From contig NZ_CP035492.1 in the NCBI RefSeq assembly GCF_004135365.1, forward strand, positions 3,406,001 to 3,470,000: a stretch of DNA of 64,000 nt, read 5' to 3'. The translations under genes were made by a program, and so were the position numbers. This DNA is from Paenibacillus protaetiae (GTDB taxonomy: Bacteria; Bacillota; Bacilli; Paenibacillales; Paenibacillaceae). This document shows positions 1-7,673 of this stretch, one piece after another. Below the pieces are notes generated by a model. The model was given only the letters and a program-made list of their open reading frames with translations, searched no databases and was not told where the DNA came from. Numbering within the stretch: position 1 is the first letter of the stretch; each line of letters opens with the position of its first letter.

Positions 1-1
1 C

Positions 2-307
2 TACCTGCAAGGTGAAAGCGCGGAGTGGGAGTGCGCCATGGATTTGCGGGGAACGGCGTTCCAGCTTGAAGTGTGGCGCGCGCTGCAAGAGGTCGGCGCG
101 GGAACAACGGAAACCTATTCGGCCTTGGCCGGCAAGCTCGGCCGGCCGTCTGCCGTCCGCGCCGTGGCGTCTGCCATCGGCGCTAATCCCGTCTTGATCG
201 CGGTGCCGTGCCACCGGATCATCGGCAAAGACGGCACGCTTACCGGCTACCGCGGCGGGCTGCCGATGAAGGAGCGCCTGCTCCGGCTCGAAGCCGGCAG
301 GCGCTGA
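2..307 (+). CDS. ogt: Methylated-DNA--protein-cysteine methyltransferase, 3' part
   Basis: This is the C-terminal part of an O6-alkylguanine DNA alkyltransferase, which moves alkyl groups from damaged guanine onto its own cysteine. The reading frame is open from base 2, so the start lies outside the window. The stretch begins YLQGES, followed by the GTAFQLEVWRAL DNA-binding region and the active-site motif PCHRII, whose Cys is the acceptor. It ends with the usual GYRGGLPMKERLLRLE tail. An internal ATG at 38 is not the true start, because the upstream residues fit the family. A terminator follows at 402. Confidence 0.93.
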   Translation, partial: YLQGESAEWECAMDLRGTAFQLEVWRALQEVGAGTTETYSALAGKLGRPSAVRAVASAIGANPVLIAVPCHRIIGKDGTLTGYRGGLPMKERLLRLEAGRR

Positions 308-401
308 GCGGTATGCCGCACCGTCGCATGCGGAAGCCAGCTTGCTTATCGCATTTTGGCACAGACCCGTCTTGATTGTATGTAATCTATCGGCACATTC
401 G

Positions 402-427
402 AAGGCATCCGGACGGGTGCCTTTTTT
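402..427 (+). terminator. Intrinsic terminator after the methyltransferase gene
   Basis: A nine-pair stem AAGGCATCC/GGGTGCCTT (one T-G pair) has a four-base loop and runs into a T tract at 422-427. Confidence 0.75.
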
Positions 428-524
428 CTGCGCGGATTCATATAGCCCCATAAGGGGCAAAAAAATAGAAGGGGCAAGGATATTTTTTGTTCTGCGATCG
501 TGTTTATATAGACGAGGTGAACGC

Positions 525-1001
525 ATGGATGACATTTATAAACGGAATGTAGAAAATATTTACCGCATTTGTTTCATGTATTTGAAAAATCCGGCCGATG
601 CGGAGGATGCCGTTCAATCCACTTTTTTGAAGCTGTTGAAATCCGATATAGCCTTTGCTGACACCGAGCACGAGAAAGCGTGGCTGATTGTAACAGCCAG
701 AAATCACTGCAAAGATGTGCTGAAAAGCTGGTGGAGAACGCGGAAAGCGGAGCTGCCGAACTTGCCTGAAGCCGGTATGGACGACAGCTTTGGCCATTCA
801 GGAGAAGTGCTTGAGCGGCTGCTTTCCTTGCCTGACAAATATAAAATTGTACTTTATCTTTATTATTTTGAAGAGTATTCAGTCAAGGAAATAGCGGGCA
901 TGCTCAAGCGCAAGGAGAGCACCATTCAAACTCAGCTGGCGAAAGGACGCAAGCTTATGAAGGTAAGCTTAGGAGGTTATTATGGCAATGAATCATATTA
1001 A
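525..1001 (+). CDS. ECF-type RNA polymerase sigma factor
   Basis: A 158-residue sigma-70 family protein of the extracytoplasmic function type, predicted to direct RNA polymerase to a small regulon. Region 2 is seen at about residues 8-70 (YRICFMYLKNPADAEDAVQ) and region 4 at about 100-150, with the helix-turn-helix EEYSVKEIAGMLKRKESTI. The ATG at 525 is chosen because GAGGTG lies just upstream and because the family begins here; the frame is open further upstream without homology. The next gene starts inside its 3' end with a strong AGGAGG. That overlap suggests the pair is a sigma factor and its regulator. Confidence 0.92.
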   Translation: MDDIYKRNVENIYRICFMYLKNPADAEDAVQSTFLKLLKSDIAFADTEHEKAWLIVTARNHCKDVLKSWWRTRKAELPNLPEAGMDDSFGHSGEVLERLLSLPDKYKIVLYLYYFEEYSVKEIAGMLKRKESTIQTQLAKGRKLMKVSLGGYYGNESY

Positions 1002-1692
1002 TCGGCTTTTTGAGATTATGGTCCCGGACGAGGCTCAGAAAGAAAAAATGCGGCTGGCCATTGAGCAGCAGAGCCGTCAAGTAAGCCAGCCGGCCCGAAA
1101 GCTAAACGGACAACCCCTCTATCGCAAAATACTGGTCTCACTGTCTGTCATTGCGCTGGCGCTTGTCATCTCGGCAACGGCTTATGCTGCCGTATCCGGC
1201 AGCATTGAAAAGATGTACGACAGCCTGTTTCACGGCAAAGGACAAACCGTTACGTTTGCAAACGGCGATACTTTGCATTACGTGGTAGAAGAGAACGGCA
1301 GTACGGCGGGGATGGGCGGCGACGGCGACGGGCCTTGGCTTGTCAAGAAATCTTGGGGACGCCTGATGTTAAGCGTCAACGGGCACCGAATCAATATTAA
1401 GAACGCCCTGCAGGAAAAAGGCTATTATTTATACCGTTACCGGGACGATGCCGGCATTCTGCATCACTTGTATATCGTGAAAAATGCGGGAGGCGTCAAA
1501 GATTATGCAGAGCGTTGGTACTCCCAATTGGAATGGCTGCCCGAGCTGGGGATGGCAGGAGGCTGGAGAGGGCTCAGCGGGCCGTTATCCGATGCCATCG
1601 TATGGTCTGAAATTGATGCGGAGGGCGGCAAAGATTTGGATGCTGCGCTCCAAGAACGCTTAGCGAAATATTGGAAAGAGTACGGGAATTAA
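982..1692 (+). CDS. Single-pass membrane protein, putative anti-sigma factor
   Basis: A 236-residue protein with a cytoplasmic N-terminus of about 48 residues, one membrane segment at about 50-71 (ILVSLSVIALALVISATAYA), and an external domain of about 160 residues. I do not recognise a named domain. It overlaps the sigma gene by 20 bases and has its own AGGAGG at about 970. Its topology and position are those of an anti-sigma factor or co-regulator of the upstream ECF sigma; that role is inferred. No zinc-binding HxxxCxxC motif is visible, so it is not a classic zinc anti-sigma factor. Confidence 0.75.
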   Translation: MAMNHINRLFEIMVPDEAQKEKMRLAIEQQSRQVSQPARKLNGQPLYRKILVSLSVIALALVISATAYAAVSGSIEKMYDSLFHGKGQTVTFANGDTLHYVVEENGSTAGMGGDGDGPWLVKKSWGRLMLSVNGHRINIKNALQEKGYYLYRYRDDAGILHHLYIVKNAGGVKDYAERWYSQLEWLPELGMAGGWRGLSGPLSDAIVWSEIDAEGGKDLDAALQERLAKYWKEYGN

Positions 1693-1697
1693 ATATA

Positions 1698-1730
1698 GAA
1701 CAAGCCGCCTTCAGTGAAGGCGGCTTGTTC
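1698..1730. terminator. Terminator between convergent genes
   Basis: A perfect 15-bp stem (GAACAAGCCGCCTTC and its complement) has a three-base loop. It lies between the ends of the sigma/membrane pair and the MATE gene and can serve both directions. Confidence 0.75.
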
Positions 1731-1765
1731 GCGCAGCGGCTATGCCCGCCGCGACCCCGCAGTTG

Positions 1766-3130
1766 CTACGCGCGCTGCAGCTCCCTGCGCGCCTTGCGCT
1801 GCACGGCGGCAAGCCGCATGGCAAAACCGGCCGCCGCGCCGGTCAGCCCGGCGATAATGCCGACCCAGAAGCCGTATGCGCCAAGTGAAGTCCATGCTGC
1901 AAACGCATAGCCCGCCGGCAGGCCGACGCCCCAATACGCAGCAAGGGCAATCATGAACGGCACTGCCGTATCCTTGTATCCCCGCAGCACGCCCTGGAGT
2001 GAAGCTTGCGCCGCATCCGACAGCTGATAGAAAACGCCGAACACTAGAAAATGCATCATCAATGAAATGACTTTAGGATCATTCGAATAAAGCATCGCTA
2101 CCTGCTCGCGGAACAAATAAAGAAAAACGGCGGTTATGCCAAGCAGGCCGATTGCCGTGCTTACGCCAAAACGGCTGTACGCCCTAGCGCCTTCAAGCCG
2201 GCCGGAGCCGACCTCGAACGCAACCAGAATGGTGAGTGTAGAAGCGATACTGAGCGGCATCATAAACAGCATCGACGTGAAATTGATGGCCGATTGATGC
2301 GCGGCTACCGTAGAAGTATCGTACATCGAACCCATCAGCAGCGTTACGATCGAGAAGATGCTTGCTTCAAAAAAAATCGACAAGCCCATCGGCACGCCAA
2401 TGGACAGCTGCTCCTTCCACATCCGCCAGGAAGGTGTATACCATTGGATGAACAGCTTGTAGCCCCGCGTCGCTTCTACGCGGAAGACGACCCCGACGCT
2501 CAGCAGCAATATAAACCAGTAGGTGAGGCCGGTCGCATAACCTGCGCCGACGCCCCCCATCTTCGGAAAACCCCAGTTGCCGAATATAAGCAAATAATTA
2601 AGCAGTACATTAAATGGAACGGCTATGACAGTGATCGACATTGATATTTTCGTATAACCCTGCGCGTCAAAAAAATACCGGATGACATTGGACGCAAACA
2701 GCGGAATAATGCCGATGCATAACCCGCCGAGGTAACGTGTGGCGACGCGGTATACATCCGCTTCCAGGTGCATCATGGACAATACCGGCTGCAGCAGCAC
2801 AACGCCAACACCGGTGATCACAACGGCCAGCAGCACGGACAAATACAGAGCCTGCGTAACTGTGCGGGCAATTTGCCCTTTCTCCTTGCGGCCCAGCAGC
2901 TGCGCGATCATTGGCGTAATGGCCATCAGAATGCCGTTAAGCCCGATGGATACAGGCATCCATAAGCTTGCCCCGATCGCTACGCCGGCCAGATCGCCGG
3001 TCCCGGCATGCCCGGACATCATTGTATCGAACATCGTCATCAGACTGTAGCTGATTTGGGTAATGAGAATTGGCAGCAAAATTGTAAAAAACAAAGAAAT
3101 GCGCTGTTTCCAGCTTGTCGCGTGATACAT
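1766..3130 (-). CDS. MATE family efflux transporter
   Basis: A polytopic membrane protein of about 454 residues from the multidrug and toxin extrusion family, which exports cationic compounds using Na+ or H+ gradients. Twelve hydrophobic segments are spread over the length, and the family pattern is clear in SLMTMFDTMMSGHAGTGDLAGVAI and in the second-half repeat PMGLSIFFEASIF. The ATG at 3130 is preferred over the one at 3142 because GGGGGA sits directly before it. It lies 95 bases downstream of the TetR gene on the same strand, so that regulator may control it. Confidence 0.93.
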   Translation of the reverse strand: MYHATSWKQRISLFFTILLPILITQISYSLMTMFDTMMSGHAGTGDLAGVAIGASLWMPVSIGLNGILMAITPMIAQLLGRKEKGQIARTVTQALYLSVLLAVVITGVGVVLLQPVLSMMHLEADVYRVATRYLGGLCIGIIPLFASNVIRYFFDAQGYTKISMSITVIAVPFNVLLNYLLIFGNWGFPKMGGVGAGYATGLTYWFILLLSVGVVFRVEATRGYKLFIQWYTPSWRMWKEQLSIGVPMGLSIFFEASIFSIVTLLMGSMYDTSTVAAHQSAINFTSMLFMMPLSIASTLTILVAFEVGSGRLEGARAYSRFGVSTAIGLLGITAVFLYLFREQVAMLYSNDPKVISLMMHFLVFGVFYQLSDAAQASLQGVLRGYKDTAVPFMIALAAYWGVGLPAGYAFAAWTSLGAYGFWVGIIAGLTGAAAGFAMRLAAVQRKARRELQRA

Positions 3131-3225
3131 GATTTCCCCCATCTGTTATACTGCATCAAACATAAGCTTCTATTATACAGCAAGCCGGAGGAAAAAAGGC
3201 ATCGTTTTTGAAATATAGGCGGCAG

Positions 3226-3831
3226 TCAGCCGGAATGCTTCACGATCATTTTGCTTGGCCGCATGTTCAGGAATAAGACCAGCTGCTCCGCCATATAGGA
3301 CGGAGGGTGCTGGAAGCCTTCCTGAATCCAGTGGAAGGCAAGCCCCAATAAAGCGTTGTATTGATACACATAATACAGTTCTTCATTTAATCGTTCCGGC
3401 ACCGAAGCTTGTCCGGGCGTTAAATCATGGTTGGCGGTCTCCCGCATTGTCCGGTACACTTTTTCGCGGAAGCCGGGAAGCACCCGCTGGTCCATCATCA
3501 GCTTGTACAGCGAAGCATGGGCGTAAATATGATCGAACAAAGCAACTGCCGAAGCCGAAAGCGTGCTTAGCTCGAACGAATCGACATGCTTGTAAGGCTT
3601 GCGGAACGCGATCACCAAATCTTTCAGCAGGTCGTTCATAATATCGTCCAGCAGCGCTTCTTTATGTTCGTAATGCGCATAGAAGGTGCCGCGGTTAAAA
3701 TCGGCGCGCTGCACAATTTCTGTTGTTGTAATGGAGGAGAACGGCTTCTGCTCCATCAGTTCCAGCAGGGCGGCTTTTAAGCCCTGCTTGCTCCGGGAAA
3801 CCCGGCGGTCCGGTTTTTTGTCGGCTGGCAT
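3226..3831 (-). CDS. TetR/AcrR family transcriptional regulator
   Basis: A 201-residue DNA-binding regulator. The N-terminal helix-turn-helix is clear at about residues 20-65 (LLELMEQKPFSSITTTEIVQ then RADFNRGTFYAHYEHKEALL); the C-terminal ligand domain is less conserved. The ATG at 3831 is supported by AAAGGGGA about eight bases upstream; the open frame continues much further but over intergenic DNA. It is divergent from the SDR gene at 4082 and upstream of the MATE gene on its own strand. Either or both may be its targets. Confidence 0.93.
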   Translation of the reverse strand: MPADKKPDRRVSRSKQGLKAALLELMEQKPFSSITTTEIVQRADFNRGTFYAHYEHKEALLDDIMNDLLKDLVIAFRKPYKHVDSFELSTLSASAVALFDHIYAHASLYKLMMDQRVLPGFREKVYRTMRETANHDLTPGQASVPERLNEELYYVYQYNALLGLAFHWIQEGFQHPPSYMAEQLVLFLNMRPSKMIVKHSG

Positions 3832-3916
3832 ATCCAATTCCCCTTTATTTTTTCTTTTTTTTCGAACAGATTGAAACTGTTTGTATATTAACGTACAGCA
3901 TTGTAAAAGTTGATGA

Positions 3917-3945
3917 TTGTACGCCGGATACCGATTCGTTATACT
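3917..3945 (+). promoter_or_regulatory. Sigma-A promoter P1 for the SDR gene
   Basis: TTGTAC and TATACT are separated by 17 bases. The -35 box sits in the motif GATTGTACG, which is repeated at the second promoter. Confidence 0.65.
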
Positions 3946-3975
3946 TGGGCTGTACAAGCGTACGTTATCCGACGA

Positions 3976-4005
3976 TTGTACGAAATGTCTATTTATTGCG
4001 ATATT
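3976..4005 (+). promoter_or_regulatory. Possible second promoter for the SDR gene
   Basis: TTGTAC and GATATT are separated by 18 bases. The -10 is weak. The GATTGTACG motif is the same as in P1, so it may also be part of a regulator site. Confidence 0.35.
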
Positions 4006-4081
4006 TTGCCGTCTCAAGGCAACTATCACACGATAAGATTGTAAACGATGTGGCAATGCCATACCAAGAGGAGGAATTGCG

Positions 4082-4840
4082 GTGAAACTCGAAGGAAAAG
4101 TTGCAGTCGTAACCGGTGCAGGCTCCGGCATGGGCAGAGAAATCGCTTTGCTGTTTGCAAAAGAAGGTGCGAAGGTGGTCGTCTCCGATCTGAACGAACA
4201 GTCGGCGCAGCAAACGGCAGCCCAAATCGAAGCGGAGCAAGGCGTTTCGACCGTTGTTGTATCTAACGTGGCCGTGGAAGAAGACGTACAAAAGATGATC
4301 GACACGGCTGTCGGCACTTATGGAACGCTTGATATTCTTGTCAATAATGCAGGGGTTATGGACGGCATGGTGCCGGCCCATGAGCTGACAGACGCATTAT
4401 GGGAACGGGTTATTGCGGTAAATACGACCGGCCCGATGCGGGCGATTCGCAAGGCGCTTCCGATCTTTATGGAGCAAAATCACGGCGTTATCGTAAACGT
4501 CGCTTCGGTTGGCGGTTTGTTCGGTTCCCGCGCAGGCGCGGCTTATACCGCATCCAAACATGCGGTTGTCGGCCTGACCAAAAACGTCGGCTACCAATAC
4601 GCGCAGCTTGGCATCCGCTGCAACGCCATTGCGCCGGGCGGCGTCAACACCAATATTGGCGTAGGCAGCAGCGCGCCTAACGAATTCGGCATCAGCAAAG
4701 CAATGCCGGGCATGGCGGTTAATCCTCGCGTAGGCGAGCCTTCCGAGATCGCCAAAGTTGCCTTGTTCCTGGCATCGGATGAATCCAGTTTTGTGAACGG
4801 TACCGTCATTACGGCGGATGCCGGCTGGACCGCTTACTAA
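4082..4840 (+). CDS. SDR family NAD(P)-dependent oxidoreductase
   Basis: A 252-residue short-chain dehydrogenase/reductase of the classical type. It shows the cofactor motif TGAGSGMG near the N-terminus, NNAG at about residue 90, and the catalytic Tyr155 and Lys159 in YTASK. It starts with GTG at 4082, ten bases after GAGGAGG. The substrate cannot be told from sequence; 3-oxoacyl or glucose/alcohol dehydrogenase-like activities are common in this group. It is divergent from the TetR gene and has two candidate promoters with a repeated GATTGTACG motif, so TetR control is likely. Confidence 0.93.
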   Translation: MKLEGKVAVVTGAGSGMGREIALLFAKEGAKVVVSDLNEQSAQQTAAQIEAEQGVSTVVVSNVAVEEDVQKMIDTAVGTYGTLDILVNNAGVMDGMVPAHELTDALWERVIAVNTTGPMRAIRKALPIFMEQNHGVIVNVASVGGLFGSRAGAAYTASKHAVVGLTKNVGYQYAQLGIRCNAIAPGGVNTNIGVGSSAPNEFGISKAMPGMAVNPRVGEPSEIAKVALFLASDESSFVNGTVITADAGWTAY

Positions 4841-4851
4841 CAAATGGCAGA

Positions 4852-4904
4852 CGCCGGGAAATCCGCAGTATTAGGAATTATAAGCCGGATTTTCCCGGTG
4901 TTTT
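4852..4904 (+). terminator. Probable terminator after the SDR gene
   Basis: The arms CGCCGGGAAATCCG and CGGATTTTCCCGGTG pair with one bulge. They enclose about 20 bases and are followed by TTTT. Confidence 0.5.
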
Positions 4905-4937
4905 ACATGGATAATCGCCTCTTTTGGATCGAAGGAC

Positions 4938-4966
4938 TTGTTCGGGCTTTCGAAAAGTAGTATACT
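4938..4966 (+). promoter_or_regulatory. Promoter of tRNA-Lys
   Basis: TTGTTC and TATACT are separated by 17 bases, ending 12 bases before the tRNA. Confidence 0.75.
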
Positions 4967-4978
4967 TACGAATGTTGA

Positions 4979-5051
4979 AGGTCCTTAGCTCAGCTGGCAG
5001 AGCAGGTGACTCTTAATCATCAGGTCGCGGGTTCGATCCCCGCAGGGCCTA
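4979..5051 (+). tRNA. tRNA-Lys (anticodon CTT)
   Basis: A 73-nt cloverleaf. The acceptor arms AGGTCCT and AGGGCCT pair over seven positions with one T-G. T8/A9 are followed by the D-stem GCTC. The anticodon loop CTCTTAA has CTT at 5012-5014, tRNA position 34. The T arm is GCGGGTTCGATCCCCGC and the discriminator is A. CCA is not encoded. It stands alone with its own promoter and terminator. Confidence 0.96.
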
Positions 5052-5067
5052 TCCTTCACAAGACCAA

Positions 5068-5102
5068 AGCAGCATGGCGTTTCCCGCCATGCTGCTTTTT
5101 TT
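5068..5102. terminator. Terminator of tRNA-Lys
   Basis: A perfect 12-bp stem AGCAGCATGGCG/CGCCATGCTGCT has a five-base loop, followed by seven T. It reaches into the end of the convergent lysR-type gene. Confidence 0.88.
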
Positions 5103-6000
5103 ATGTCTGCAATGTACGGAACATCTCGATAAAATGCCGGGCGCTGCGCGACAGGTAGCGGTTCTGCAGCCAGATGATGCCGACCTCGGACTGAAAATCG
5201 GCATCGGATATTTCCAGCATTGCAATGGCATCCAGAGGGAAAGATTCCATGACGGACTTAGGAAATACGGTTGCGCCGATGCCTTGCGCCACAAGCGCAA
5301 TAATGACGGCAACACTGGTGCATTCGCAAATAATGGTTGGCGTATACCCGTGCTCGCGGAACTCTTTGACGACCCGCTCATGCATGCCTCTTGTCCGGTC
5401 GGTCGTCAGCGACAAAAACGGGAATGACGACAGCTCGCCCATCGTGATGGAGGATTGCTCCGCGCCGGATTTCCATTCGCTTGGAATGACGGCGACGTAA
5501 GGATCGGAAGGCAGGCGCAGCTCCTCATAACATTGCCCTTCGGAAGCAGCCTCGAACGGCAGCCGGGCGACAATCAGTTCGATGCTGCGCTTCTCCAGCT
5601 GCTCGCCTAGCAGAAAATGGTCGCCTTCGGCAATTTTGAACGTAAGCTGGGGATACTGCTGACGGAATGTTTTGATATGGGGCGGGAGCAGGGAGATGCA
5701 GGAGACGACAGAACCGATCGCCAGCTCGCCGGTAATGCCTTCGTCCATTTCTTTTACCGCCTTGACCGTCTCGCTCAGTTCGTGAAGCAGATTTTCCGCG
5801 CGCTCGCGCAGCAGCTCGCCGGCATGCGTTAATCGAAGGCGTTTGCCGTTGCGGTCAAACAGCGTCACCTTCAGCTCCTCTTCGATAAGCCGAAGCTGGC
5901 GGCTGAGCGGCGGCTGCTCCATATTCAATTTTTTGGCTGCGCGCGTAATTTGGCCTTGCTCGGCAATTTCCAAAAAATAACGAAGCTGGCGAATATCCAT
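5101..6000 (-). CDS. LysR family transcriptional regulator
   Basis: A 299-residue LysR-type regulator. The N-terminal winged helix-turn-helix is at residues 1-60 (MDIRQLRYFLEIAEQGQITR, then AAKKLNMEQPPLSRQLRLIE). The effector-binding domain covers about 90-290. The ATG at 6000 follows GGAGGG and matches the family start; an in-frame ATG at 6021 is less likely. The gene is divergent from ilvE, with a perfect 10-bp inverted repeat in the shared region. By the usual LysR arrangement it probably represses itself and controls ilvE; that target is inferred. Confidence 0.93.
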   Translation of the reverse strand: MDIRQLRYFLEIAEQGQITRAAKKLNMEQPPLSRQLRLIEEELKVTLFDRNGKRLRLTHAGELLRERAENLLHELSETVKAVKEMDEGITGELAIGSVVSCISLLPPHIKTFRQQYPQLTFKIAEGDHFLLGEQLEKRSIELIVARLPFEAASEGQCYEELRLPSDPYVAVIPSEWKSGAEQSSITMGELSSFPFLSLTTDRTRGMHERVVKEFREHGYTPTIICECTSVAVIIALVAQGIGATVFPKSVMESFPLDAIAMLEISDADFQSEVGIIWLQNRYLSRSARHFIEMFRTLQT

Positions 6001-6012
6001 GGGCAGCCCTCC

Positions 6013-6044
6013 TTTATACAATAAAGGTATGATAATTGTATAAA
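6013..6044. promoter_or_regulatory. Candidate LysR operator between lysR and ilvE
   Basis: The perfect 10-bp arms TTTATACAAT and ATTGTATAAA are separated by 12 bases. The right arm covers the ilvE -35 box and the left arm lies just before the ribosome binding site of the LysR gene. Confidence 0.6.
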
Positions 6045-6064
6045 ACCGATATTTTAAATATGAT
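6036..6064 (+). promoter_or_regulatory. Promoter of ilvE
   Basis: TTGTAT and TATGAT are separated by 17 bases. The -35 box overlaps the inverted repeat at 6013-6044. Confidence 0.65.
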
Positions 6065-6132
6065 AGCTCTTATGTTACGATTTATATACAAATAAGTCTA
6101 TCGCGACAAGCGCGTGAGGAGATGACCCGTTA

Positions 6133-7203
6133 ATGTCTTTTGAAATCACCAAGGAACTGACGAAAAACCCTAAAACAAAACCGGACTCCAGCAATCTTGT
6201 ATTCGGCAAACATTTTACAGACCATATGTTCATTATGGATTATGAGACGGGCAAAGGCTGGCACAGTCCTCGCATCGTGCCTTATCAGCCGATTTTGCTT
6301 GACCCTGCCGCTAAAGTGTTCCATTACGGGCAAACGATCTTTGAAGGCCTGAAAGCGTTCAGAAAAGCCGACGGCACCGTAGTGACGTTCCGTCCAAACA
6401 AAAACTTCGAGCGTCTGAACCGTTCCAACGAACGGCTGAGCATTCCGGCCATCGACGAGAAGCTCGCGCTTGAAGCGCTCCGCGAGCTGCTTCTGATTGA
6501 TCAGGACTGGGTTCCTTCGGAGGAAGGGACATCGCTGTACATTCGCCCGTTTGTTATTGCAACGGAGTCTGCGCTTGGCGTAAACCCTTCGGAAAAATAT
6601 ATGTTTATGATCATCATGTCGCCGGTAGGCTCGTATTACGCGGAAGGCATTAATCCGGTCAAAATTTTCGTGGAATCGAAATACGTCCGTGCGGTAAGAG
6701 GCGGCGTCGGCAATGCGAAAACAGCCGGCAACTATGCAGCCAGCCTGAAAGCGCAGGAAGAAGCGCATGAGCAGGGCTACTCGCAAGTGCTGTGGCTGGA
6801 CGGCGTTCATCTGAAATATATTGAGGAAGTCGGCAGCATGAACATCTTCTTCCGCATCGACGGCAAAGTCGTTACGCCTGCCCTGAACGGCAGCATTCTG
6901 GATGGCATTACGCGCAACTCCATCATTCAGCTGCTGAAGCATTGGGGCTGGACGGTTGAAGAACGCCAAATTTCGATTGATGAGCTGGTTGAAGCGCAAA
7001 AAAGCGACAAGCTGGAAGAAATATTCGGCACCGGCACGGCAGCAGTTATTTCGCCGGTTGGCGAAATTTCGTACGCAGGCGAGAAATTTACGATCCGCGA
7101 TGGAAGCACAGGTGAGCTTTCCGCGAAGCTGTACGATACTTTGACCGGCATTCAGCGCGGCGCGCTGGAAGATCCGTTCGGCTGGGTTGTTGAAATCAAA
7201 TAA
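6133..7203 (+). CDS. ilvE: Branched-chain amino acid aminotransferase
   Basis: A 356-residue PLP-dependent class IV aminotransferase that interconverts Leu, Ile and Val with their 2-oxo acids. The catalytic lysine is Lys196 in VGNAKTAGNYAASLKAQ. Other family blocks are FHYGQTIFEGLKAFR and FGTGTAAVISPVG. Its length and sequence fit the long BCAT type found in Bacillus and mammals. GAGGAGA lies about 12 bases before the ATG. It is transcribed alone, with a strong terminator directly after, and stands opposite a LysR-type regulator. Confidence 0.97.
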   Translation: MSFEITKELTKNPKTKPDSSNLVFGKHFTDHMFIMDYETGKGWHSPRIVPYQPILLDPAAKVFHYGQTIFEGLKAFRKADGTVVTFRPNKNFERLNRSNERLSIPAIDEKLALEALRELLLIDQDWVPSEEGTSLYIRPFVIATESALGVNPSEKYMFMIIMSPVGSYYAEGINPVKIFVESKYVRAVRGGVGNAKTAGNYAASLKAQEEAHEQGYSQVLWLDGVHLKYIEEVGSMNIFFRIDGKVVTPALNGSILDGITRNSIIQLLKHWGWTVEERQISIDELVEAQKSDKLEEIFGTGTAAVISPVGEISYAGEKFTIRDGSTGELSAKLYDTLTGIQRGALEDPFGWVVEIK

Positions 7204-7220
7204 CGTGATGCTGTTCCGCG

Positions 7221-7255
7221 GCTCTGCAAGAATTTCCTTCTTGCAGAGCTTTTTT
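7221..7255 (+). terminator. Terminator of ilvE
   Basis: A perfect 12-bp stem GCTCTGCAAGAA/TTCTTGCAGAGC has a TTTCC loop, followed by six T. Confidence 0.93.
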
Positions 7256-7544
7256 GTTTAATCATCGGGTTTCTTGCAGGCGCGCGCAAGTGCAGCGGCA
7301 GGTATCAATTCCCGCAGCGGCTTTATGATAAGATCGTGTGCCGCTGCATATGTTATAAGCAGACAGGCGCCGTTATGAAGCCGATTGTCCCGCCGTCTGC
7401 ACCATTCGACAAAAAATATGCGGTTTGAAAAAAATTCTTTTTTAATTTTCGGACGAAAAGGTGTAGAATAGAAATAAAGGTTCGATGACTTATGAGTCGT
7501 GCACGCGAAACGTTGTCATTTTCTCAGATGCAGGCGTTATGGTT

Positions 7545-7574
7545 TTGGTCTTGGATGTAATCATGCCCTATTAT
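7545..7574 (+). promoter_or_regulatory. Candidate promoter of the DUF1641-ndh operon
   Basis: TTGGTC and TATTAT are separated by 18 bases. The -35 is weak. The -10 abuts a Rex-like palindrome. Apart from this and the terminator at 7221, I see nothing clear in the 470-base gap. Confidence 0.45.
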
Positions 7575-7590
7575 GTGAAATTTGTTACAA
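7573..7590. promoter_or_regulatory. Candidate Rex operator
   Basis: ATGTGAAATTTGTTACAA matches the published Rex consensus TTGTGAAATAATTCACAA at 14 of 18 positions, with TGTGAAA and ACAA kept. It lies at the end of the -10 box, a position suited to repression. Rex senses NADH/NAD+ and is known to control the yjlC-ndh operon of Bacillus subtilis. Confidence 0.6.
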
Positions 7591-7673
7591 ACTAATCTGG
7601 AAAAGACATGTTTCGTGTGCTTGACTCCACTGGGTTCAGCAACCGAATTTACGCAAAAGGAGGACTTTTTATT

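Noticed and set aside
4979-5051. tRNA as a phage or island attachment site
   Set aside because: No integrase and no direct repeat of the tRNA 3' end are seen nearby.
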